Source: JBBIOI01 sp037443425
GTDB lineage: Bacteria > Desulfobacterota > BSN033 > UBA1163
DNA: 32,969 bases
Assembly (NCBI GenBank): GCA_037443425.1
Contig: JBBIOI010000025.1
Location: 1 to 32,969, forward strand
Reading direction: 5' to 3'
Translations under genes and position numbers: made by a program
In this document: positions 1 to 4,649 of the stretch, one piece after another
Layout of the letters: every line of letters begins with the position of its first letter
How positions within the stretch are numbered: the stretch's first letter is position 1
The notes under the pieces: model-generated
What the model saw: only the letters and a program-made list of their open reading frames with translations
What the model was told of the DNA's origin: nothing
The model's database searches: none

Positions 1-101
1 CAAGATGGGGGACAGTAGGGGTTTCAGAGAATATAATTCAAGCCAGCTGGCAGGCCCTTGTAGATTCAATAGATTATAAACTTCTAAAAGAGGAAACCTA
101 A
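1..101 (+). CDS. C-terminal end of a citramalate / 2-isopropylmalate synthase-type enzyme (partial)
   Basis: Reading frame 3 is open from the window edge to TAA at 99-101 and gives 32 residues. They contain WGTVGVSENIIQASW followed by ALVDSIDYKL. This is the usual end of the C-terminal regulatory (LeuA dimer) domain of CimA-like citramalate synthases and related isopropylmalate synthases, where a TVGVS..N..EASW.AL.DS..Y.L pattern is typical. The enzyme condenses acetyl-CoA with a 2-oxo acid at the start of isoleucine or leucine biosynthesis. The catalytic domain lies outside the window, so CimA and LeuA cannot be separated with certainty; the DS..YKL ending leans to CimA. The next gene begins 15 bases downstream, so co-transcription is likely. 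Confidence 0.8.
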   Translation, partial: RWGTVGVSENIIQASWQALVDSIDYKLLKEET

Positions 102-116
102 CCTAATTTACCAATA

Positions 117-698
117 ATGAAATATTTTTCATTAGCCCAAGAGAAAACAATTTTTATAATTGCCTTATTTTTAATTTTTATAATTTCCATAAGATTTTAT
201 CATACTACTCACATCCCACAATATGTCGTTCATAAAGAAATAGCTATCGAGGTTTCAGGAGATGTCAAAAGGCCAGGTATCTACCTATTTAACAGTCAGC
301 CCACACTGGGAGAGGCAATTCAGATGGCAGGAGGTTTTAAAGAAGCTGTCTTTTTCGATCCATCTTTATCACAAGAAATTCTGGAGAGTGGTACACTTGT
401 CAGGGTTCAAAAAGAATCTCCCAGAGAAATGAAGATAAAAATTGAGAAAATGGAGGCTGAAAAACTAATACTCTTCTCTATTGGTCTCGACCTTAATAGA
501 GTATCCTCAAAAGATCTGTGTTTAATTCCTGAAATCGGGGAGGCTATTGCCAAAGAAATCATATTTTACAGGGAGAAGATAGGGAGGTTTAGGTCTGTTG
601 AAGAACTAAAAAATGTAAAAGGTATTGGTGAAAAAAAATATCAGTTAATTAAGAATTATTTTTCGACAACAAACACAAAGCAGAATCATAGATATTAG
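117..698 (+). CDS. ComEA-like membrane-anchored protein with SLBB and helix-hairpin-helix domains
   Basis: The 193-residue protein has one N-terminal membrane segment (about residues 10-27). An SLBB-type domain follows at about 43-100, with IEVSGDVKRPGIYLF and LGEAIQMAGGF. A C-terminal helix-hairpin-helix domain lies at about 123-185, with the two hairpins IPEIGEAIAKEII and VKGIGEKKYQLI. This is the ComEA architecture, in which an anchored protein holds double-stranded DNA outside the cytoplasmic membrane for uptake. Many non-competent bacteria carry such proteins with unknown roles. No Shine-Dalgarno sequence precedes the ATG, so initiation may be coupled to the gene that ends 15 bases upstream. 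No other competence gene is visible here. The family call is firm; the function is inferred. Confidence 0.85.
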   Translation: MKYFSLAQEKTIFIIALFLIFIISIRFYHTTHIPQYVVHKEIAIEVSGDVKRPGIYLFNSQPTLGEAIQMAGGFKEAVFFDPSLSQEILESGTLVRVQKESPREMKIKIEKMEAEKLILFSIGLDLNRVSSKDLCLIPEIGEAIAKEIIFYREKIGRFRSVEELKNVKGIGEKKYQLIKNYFSTTNTKQNHRY

Positions 699-709
699 GT
701 AAGTTTTTA

Positions 710-795
710 GAGAACTCTGAAAAAGCCTTTTAAAGGTTGGGAGGTAGGGTTCAAAACCCTTCGAATGCGGGCTTTTAATGTCTCTTTTAGGAGAC
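710..795 (+). other. structured intergenic region between comEA-like gene and pfk
   Basis: AAAAGCC (721-727) can pair with GGCTTTT (770-776). Inside it, AGGGTT (746-751) and AACCCT (755-760) form a tight hairpin with loop CAA. A second hairpin follows: GTCTC (780-784) and GAGAC (791-795) around TTTTAG. The run GAGAACTCTGAAAAA at 710-724 also resembles the start of the 34-bp dispersed repeat. It may be a terminator for the upstream operon or a structured leader of pfk. No known riboswitch consensus is recognised. Confidence 0.35.
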
Positions 796-829
796 TTTAC
801 AATACGTATTATTATACTGAGAGGATAAA

Positions 830-1915
830 ATGAAAAAGAGGATTGCGATTCTCACAGGTGGAGGAGATTGCCCAGGGATAAATGCGGTTATAAGGGCTGT
901 GGTTAAAAAGGCAATTATTGAAGACGATATGGAGATTATAGGTATTGAAGATGGCTATCATGGATTGGTAGAGAATCATTATAGAATTCTCCATTATGAT
1001 GATGTCTCCGGGATTCTAACCCTTGGAGGAACAATACTTGGAACATCAAAGATTGCAAATCCATATCGGTATCCTATTAAAAAGGATGGCAAATTAGAGT
1101 TTAAAGATTTATCTGATATTGCAATAAAGAATTTAAAAAATTTGGGAGTACAAGCGCTCATATGCATTGGTGGAGATGGAACACTGGGAATAGCATATAA
1201 ACTTTTTATGGATGGAATACCAATTATAGGAATCCCAAAAACTATAGATAATGACATAAGGGGTACTGATATAACATTTGGATTCGATTCTGCGGTTACT
1301 ATTGCAACAGAAGGAATTGATCGAATTCACACAACTGCCCAATCTCACCATCGGGTGATGATTGTAGAGGTGATGGGACATAGGGCAGGATGGGTAGCAC
1401 TATATTCAGGGGTTGCGGGTGGTGGAGATATTATATTAATCCCAGAAATACCTTATGAGATTGAAGCCGTAACACAAAAAATTCAAGAAAGAAATAAAAA
1501 GGGCAAAAGATTCAGTATTATTGTAGTATCTGAAGGGGCAAGGCCAAAGGGTGGTGATTTCGTCATTCAGAGAATAGTTAAAGAGAGTTCAGATCCCATT
1601 CGACTTGGTGGTATAGGTTTCGTATTAGGCAAACAGATTGAAGAACTTACAGGGATTGAAACAAGGACCGTGATTATGGGGCACCTCTTAAGAGGAGGAA
1701 CACCTACAGCCTTTGACAGGGTTTTAGCCACAAGACTCGGGGCAATGGCGATTGATATGGTAAGAAAGAAAAGATTTGGTTTTATGGTGGCTATTAAGGG
1801 AGACAGCCTTACTCAGGTTTCCCTCAAAGACGTGGCAAAAGGGATAAAAAATGTACCAATAAATCATCCCCTCATTAAGACAGCCCGTTCTGTTGGAACA
1901 TGTTTCGGAGATTGA
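830..1915 (+). CDS. pfkA: 6-phosphofructokinase (G104/K124 type, probably ATP-dependent)
   Basis: The 361-residue protein phosphorylates fructose 6-phosphate to the 1,6-bisphosphate, the committed step of glycolysis. It opens with the phosphate-binding loop ILTGGGDCPGINAVIR. It has GGDGT at 114-118 and the catalytic TIDND at 138-142, and the substrate-binding MGHRAGW is near 182. In E. coli numbering the two residues used to predict the phosphoryl donor are Gly104 (G117 here) and position 124, which is Lys (K137, in PKTIDND). Classical ATP enzymes carry Gly/Gly and PPi enzymes Asp/Lys, so this Gly/Lys mix matches the group seen in atypical ATP-PFKs; PPi use is not excluded. The start is ATG with GAGG five bases upstream. 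The stop TGA overlaps the next ATG (TGATG), so the downstream cytochrome gene is translationally coupled. Confidence 0.92.
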   Translation: MKKRIAILTGGGDCPGINAVIRAVVKKAIIEDDMEIIGIEDGYHGLVENHYRILHYDDVSGILTLGGTILGTSKIANPYRYPIKKDGKLEFKDLSDIAIKNLKNLGVQALICIGGDGTLGIAYKLFMDGIPIIGIPKTIDNDIRGTDITFGFDSAVTIATEGIDRIHTTAQSHHRVMIVEVMGHRAGWVALYSGVAGGGDIILIPEIPYEIEAVTQKIQERNKKGKRFSIIVVSEGARPKGGDFVIQRIVKESSDPIRLGGIGFVLGKQIEELTGIETRTVIMGHLLRGGTPTAFDRVLATRLGAMAIDMVRKKRFGFMVAIKGDSLTQVSLKDVAKGIKNVPINHPLIKTARSVGTCFGD

Positions 1916-2805
1916 TGAAAAAACTTCTTATTCTTATCTTATTATTAATCCTTTTACCCTTATCTCCCCTAAAGGCTACACCAGAATTTTCAGAACAAAC
2001 AGGGTATAATTGTGAAAGATGTCATACCGAATCAACTGGAGGGAAATTAACTAAAACAGGAGAACAATTTCGTAATGAACTTAAAGGGCTTTACCGACCC
2101 ATTAAGCCCTTTCAGAAAATAGTTCGTCTAATTATTGGATATATCCATCTCCTTACTGCTATAGCCTGGTTTGGGACTATTCTTTATGTCCATATCCTAT
2201 TAAAACCAGCTTATGCTGCAAAAGGTTTACCCAAAGGTGAGCTAATATTGGGATGGCTTGGAATCATTATACTTTCTATAACAGGAATCTTTTTAACGAT
2301 CTCACGCATAACATCCTGGGATGCTTTCTATACAACAAGATTTGGAATACTTTTAGGTATTAAAATAATTTTATTTGCAATAATGGTCACTACAGCTGTA
2401 ATAGTGACTTTTTTTATCGGACCAAAACTTAGGATGCAGAGAGAGATTTCCAAACCTAAACAGGATGGAAATTTTACCTTAGAAGAACTTGCAAATTTTG
2501 ATGGGAAGGACGGTAGACCCGCATATTTTGCTTATAAAGGGAAAATCTATGACGTTAGTTCAAGTAAGCTATGGAAAGATGGAGTCCATCTAAAAAAACA
2601 CTTTGCTGGAAATGACCTTACAGATATGTTGAAAAATTCTCCTCATGGAGAAGAAAAGATTTTTCAGATGCCTGTTGTTGGTCAAATATTAAACTCTAAG
2701 CAAATAAAAAAATCTTCTTTTGAGAAGGCCTTCTATTTTATGGCCTATATGAACCTCATATTTGTATTTCTAATAACATTTATCATTGCGCTATGGCGGT
2801 GGTAA
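1915..2805 (+). CDS. membrane protein with c-type heme site, CopD-like bundle and cytochrome b5-like domain
   Basis: From ATG 1915, which overlaps the pfk stop, the protein has 296 residues. A signal sequence (1-21) is followed by one c-type heme motif, CERCH at 33-37. About four hydrophobic helices (70-170) then resemble CopD/DUF-type cytochrome b-like membrane bundles. A cytochrome b5-like domain spans about 187-257, with FTLEELANFDGKDGRPAYFAYKGKIYDV written here only in outline: FTLEEL, PAYFAYKG, KIYDVS. It includes candidate heme histidines H225, H229 and H244. A last helix lies at 272-294. It is probably an electron-transfer or heme-handling protein of the cytoplasmic membrane, with the CxxCH motif outside. 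The combination on one chain is unusual. Substrate and partners are unknown, and coupling to pfk may be only transcriptional. Confidence 0.75.
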   Translation: MKKLLILILLLILLPLSPLKATPEFSEQTGYNCERCHTESTGGKLTKTGEQFRNELKGLYRPIKPFQKIVRLIIGYIHLLTAIAWFGTILYVHILLKPAYAAKGLPKGELILGWLGIIILSITGIFLTISRITSWDAFYTTRFGILLGIKIILFAIMVTTAVIVTFFIGPKLRMQREISKPKQDGNFTLEELANFDGKDGRPAYFAYKGKIYDVSSSKLWKDGVHLKKHFAGNDLTDMLKNSPHGEEKIFQMPVVGQILNSKQIKKSSFEKAFYFMAYMNLIFVFLITFIIALWRW

Positions 2806-2853
2806 ATTATTAACGAGAATTGAAGGTGTGCCACAAAACGAAAAGGTGTTTAT

Positions 2854-3147
2854 TTATTTTTTCTTTTTGAACATATCAATAAATTCGTCAACAGAAAGCG
2901 CTGCCAGTGTTGTAGTATTTAAGGTTCCCCTTGAGCCCAATTCTATCGCTACCTTAGCTATGGTTTTATTATCTGGGGCCTCAAGGATATTCACAAAGTC
3001 ATAGTCTCCCAAAAGTGCATATTGACTCAAAATCTTAACACCCATTTTCTCAACTTCTTTATTTACCTCTTTAATCCTACCTGGATTCTCCTTAATAACC
3101 TTTCTTCCCTCATCAGTTAAATTTGTTAACATTACATAAATTGGCAT
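2854..3147 (-). CDS. GYD domain-containing protein
   Basis: This is a 97-residue single-domain protein beginning MPIYVMLTNLTDEGRKVIKE. It has the LLGDYDFVNILEAPD segment and the GTLNTTTLAALSVDEF tail of the GYD family, a small alpha/beta dimeric fold of the ferredoxin-like or antibiotic-monooxygenase kind. The family is common in anaerobes and archaea and has no settled function. The start is secured by a ribosome site that is exactly complementary to the 14-nt tail of 16S rRNA. The gene is convergent with the cytochrome gene ending at 2805. It lies 51 bases after the KH/cold-shock gene on the same strand, but an inverted repeat sits between them, so it may be transcribed separately. Confidence 0.85.
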   Translation of the reverse strand: MPIYVMLTNLTDEGRKVIKENPGRIKEVNKEVEKMGVKILSQYALLGDYDFVNILEAPDNKTIAKVAIELGSRGTLNTTTLAALSVDEFIDMFKKKK

Positions 3148-3148
3148 A

Positions 3149-3162
3149 GGATCACCTCCTTA
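3149..3162 (-). promoter_or_regulatory. extended perfect Shine-Dalgarno of the GYD gene
   Basis: On the minus strand TAAGGAGGTGATCC ends one base before the ATG. It is complementary over all 14 bases to the usual 3' end of bacterial 16S rRNA (GGATCACCTCCTTA). The AGGAGG core lies 7 bases from the start codon, the optimal spacing. Such complete complementarity suggests strong translation. Confidence 0.85.
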
Positions 3163-3198
3163 AAGGCAAAGCCTTCTCTTTGTGGCACACCTTTAATC

Positions 3199-3666
3199 TC
3201 AGGATTGGATATTATCCATTGGTTCAACCTTATTTGCTCTCAAGCCTTTTGGACTTTCTTCTAATTCAAATCTAACACGCTGATTTAATGATAAAGACTC
3301 CATCTTAACCCCTTTTAAGGATGAGGCATGAAAAAATATACTTTCCCCATTGTCAGATTCAATAAACCCGTAATCTTTGCCTTCTAAAAGCCTTTTTATC
3401 TTACCTGTTAAAAGTTTTGATTTAGATTTAAGGGATCCTTCTTCTAATACTTCTATTACTAAATGTTTCTTACCCTTAGAGGCAGCAGAGACTATATCTC
3501 TTAATGCATTTATATTTCTCCCATTCTTGCCTAACAGCTTTCCTACGTCTTGCTTAGAGACCTTTATCTCTAAGATTTTTGCTTTGGTGCCCTCAGTTTC
3601 TCTTATCTCAATCTCCTCAGGATAATCCACAAGTGATTGAACTATTCTTCTAACGAGCTCTTTCAT
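3199..3666 (-). CDS. KH domain (KhpA-like) fused to a cold-shock domain
   Basis: Residues 1-76 are a KhpA-type KH domain, starting MKELVRRIVQSLVDYPEEI and carrying the RNA-binding GxxG loop GKNG at 46-49 followed by INALR. Residues 87-150 form an OB-fold cold-shock domain with GKIKRL, an RNP1-like KDYGFI (97-102) and RNP2-like SIFFHAS (109-115). KhpA proteins are normally about 76 residues and usually partner KhpB; cold-shock proteins are normally about 67. Joining them gives a two-site RNA-binding protein (155 aa). SD AGGAGG lies 4 bases before ATG. The unknown gene upstream ends 10 bases away, so the two probably share an mRNA. The domain calls are firm; the RNA targets are unknown. Confidence 0.88.
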   Translation of the reverse strand: MKELVRRIVQSLVDYPEEIEIRETEGTKAKILEIKVSKQDVGKLLGKNGRNINALRDIVSAASKGKKHLVIEVLEEGSLKSKSKLLTGKIKRLLEGKDYGFIESDNGESIFFHASSLKGVKMESLSLNQRVRFELEESPKGLRANKVEPMDNIQS

Positions 3667-3676
3667 TATACCTCCT

Positions 3677-4156
3677 TTATAATGAATTTCCTATGATAAA
3701 TATTGAAGAAGTATCTTTCACACAATTTGAAAAGTTTTTTATTGCCTTATTCAATAAATCCCTGAGATTATTTCCCCTCTCCTTTCTTCTTCGCTCTATG
3801 ATCTTCCCAAGAAAGATTATCGAAGAAGAAAAATGATTTTTATAATAAACATTAAATTCCACACCTTTTTCCCAGGCTTCTAACCCATCTTTGAGGCCTT
3901 CTTTAAATTTTAGGGGTAATAAAAATTTTAACTCTTCGTGCTTTGGATAGATTTGTTGCAACTTTTTAATCTTCTCATCCTGACAACTTTCCCCTATCAA
4001 TTCTGAAACACAGAAATTAAGGCCTTTGAACTTAAATAATAATGGACAAAAACCATCTTTAATTATACATTTTGAAATTCGCTGATTCACTACCAGTTTG
4101 AACAGTTCTGATTTAGTCATTTTTCGTAACTCTATTCTAATTTTACGAAAATCCAT
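3677..4156 (-). CDS. hypothetical protein, cysteine-containing, 159 aa
   Basis: I do not recognise this family. The protein is basic and helical. It has cysteines at C30, C37, C48 and C58 in the N-terminal third (KCIIKDGFC, NFCVSEL, GESC), a spacing that could bind a metal or an iron-sulfur cluster but matches no motif I know. The C-terminal half contains the charged helix KIIERRRKERGNNLRDLL. The first ATG has no Shine-Dalgarno; a second ATG at codon 13 (MTKSEL) is possible. Its stop is 10 bases from the KH/cold-shock gene, so the two are likely co-expressed. Length and in-frame coding extent are the only support for it being a gene. Confidence 0.55.
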   Translation of the reverse strand: MDFRKIRIELRKMTKSELFKLVVNQRISKCIIKDGFCPLLFKFKGLNFCVSELIGESCQDEKIKKLQQIYPKHEELKFLLPLKFKEGLKDGLEAWEKGVEFNVYYKNHFSSSIIFLGKIIERRRKERGNNLRDLLNKAIKNFSNCVKDTSSIFIIGNSL

Positions 4157-4270
4157 CTTTTTTTAAAAATTATAAATAGTGGTTTGCCTTCCAAAATTTT
4201 ATACACCTTATACTTCACATAGTCATCTTAACTAAACAATGTAAGTAATACTTGCATAGAAAAAATATCT

Positions 4271-4318
4271 TAAAAAGCAAGGGCTGTGGTAAAAAATTTT
4301 TCTCCCACAGCCCTTGCT
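4271..4318 (-). terminator. intrinsic terminator of the small 30-codon transcription unit
   Basis: AGCAAGGGCTGTGG (4276-4289) and CCACAGCCCTTGCT (4305-4318) form a perfect 14-bp stem around a 15-nt A/T-rich loop. Read on the minus strand, the stem is followed directly by TTTTTAAGA. There is no U-run on the plus side. It therefore ends leftward transcription coming from the promoter at 4460-4487, or from the kinase gene. Confidence 0.85.
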
Positions 4319-4338
4319 GATAGAACATTAAATAATTT

Positions 4339-4431
4339 TTAGCGATCAGCCAGAGGCAGTGGGTGAAAGATATTCAAAAGTGAAAGAATAAAACCACCAC
4401 TGCTCAATGTATAAACTATAAGCTGATCCAT
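4339..4431 (-). CDS. small hydrophobic protein, 30 aa (candidate)
   Basis: A 31-codon ORF (ATG at 4431-4429, TAA ending at 4339) begins MDQLIVYTLSSGGF and ends FHPLPLADR. The middle, from LIVYT to LLNIF, is a hydrophobic stretch of about 20 residues that could span a membrane once. The ORF fits neatly between a strong promoter-like sequence (start near 4453) and an intrinsic terminator 21 bases past the stop. The ribosome site is weak (GAGATAAAG). The same DNA can fold: GATCAGC (4344-4350) pairs with GCTGATC (4422-4428), and inside it GCAGTGG (4356-4362) with CCACTGC (4397-4403). It could therefore be a small RNA instead of, or as well as, a small protein. No known family is recognised. Confidence 0.5.
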   Translation of the reverse strand: MDQLIVYTLSSGGFILSLLNIFHPLPLADR

Positions 4432-4459
4432 AATTCTTTATCTCAACTATCTAATTCAT

Positions 4460-4487
4460 ATTCTACAAATATTTCATAATATGTCAA
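4460..4487 (-). promoter_or_regulatory. sigma-70-type promoter of the small transcription unit
   Basis: On the minus strand a perfect -35 box TTGACA (4487-4482), a 16-bp spacer and the -10 box TAGAAT (4465-4460, five of six) predict a start near 4453. One copy of the 34-bp AT-rich repeat ends about 20 bp upstream of the -35 box. Only the small ORF and the terminator lie downstream. Confidence 0.7.
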
Positions 4488-4507
4488 GAAAAAATGTAGA
4501 GACTTTA

Positions 4508-4541
4508 TGAAAGAATTTTTAAATAGTTTTTCAGAGGTCTC
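4508..4541 (-). repeat. 34-bp dispersed AT-rich repeat, copy 1
   Basis: On the minus strand it contains CTCTGAAAAACTATTTA. It matches the copy at 30302-30335 at 29 of 34 positions and shares the same skeleton as the one at 17299-17332. It ends 20 bp upstream of the TTGACA box at 4487-4482. The 15-nt core CTGAAAAACTATTTA is also present at 26000-26014. Confidence 0.65.
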
Positions 4542-4626
4542 GTAAAAAAGATGTTTCTAAAAAATTTATTCAAGTCTTAAACAATATATTTCTGGCTATC
4601 ATATTAACTCAAAAATTTAACCCACA

Positions 4627-4648
4627 TTATTATTGCGAGGCGAAGCAT
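4627..4648 (+). repeat. degenerate copy of the GTCATTGCGAG repeat
   Basis: ATTATTGCGAGGCGAAGC resembles the first half of the element at 30197-30224 (GTCATTGCGAGCGAAGC). The second half (GCAATCTC) is lost. It lies just past the stop codon of the histidine kinase gene, in a gap where these elements typically accumulate. Confidence 0.45.
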
Positions 4649-4649
4649 C

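Larger units (their letters stand above)
2823..3193. repeat. 15-bp inverted repeats bracketing the GYD-domain gene
   Basis: AAGGTGTGCCACAAA at 2823-2837 has its exact reverse complement at 3179-3193. Allowing one gap and one mismatch, the similarity continues outward (GAGAATTG before the left arm, GAGATTA before the right arm on its own strand), giving about 22-23 bp. The arms lie just past the stop codon and just upstream of the ribosome site of the gene between them, so the 371-bp unit holds exactly one gene. Inside the right arm, AAGGC AAA GCCTT forms a small hairpin at 3163-3175. The pair may be terminal repeats of a small mobile cassette or two operators. Confidence 0.75.

Noticed and set aside
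741..765. GGTTCAAAACCC-like hairpin resembling the T arm of a tRNA.
   Set aside because: No acceptor, D or anticodon arms can be built around it; the hairpin has a 3-nt or 7-nt loop without other tRNA marks.
994..1381. Two open frames on the minus strand inside phosphofructokinase.
   Set aside because: Opposite-strand shadows of a well-conserved enzyme, with no start signals.
2823..2837. Inverted-repeat arm as a sigma-54 promoter (GTGCCAC contains TGGCAC in reverse).
   Set aside because: No GC doublet lies 10 bases from the GG in either arm.
4270..4453. The 180-nt minus-strand transcript as a 6S RNA.
   Set aside because: Length fits, but there is no long imperfect duplex with a central bubble, and an intact ORF explains the unit better.
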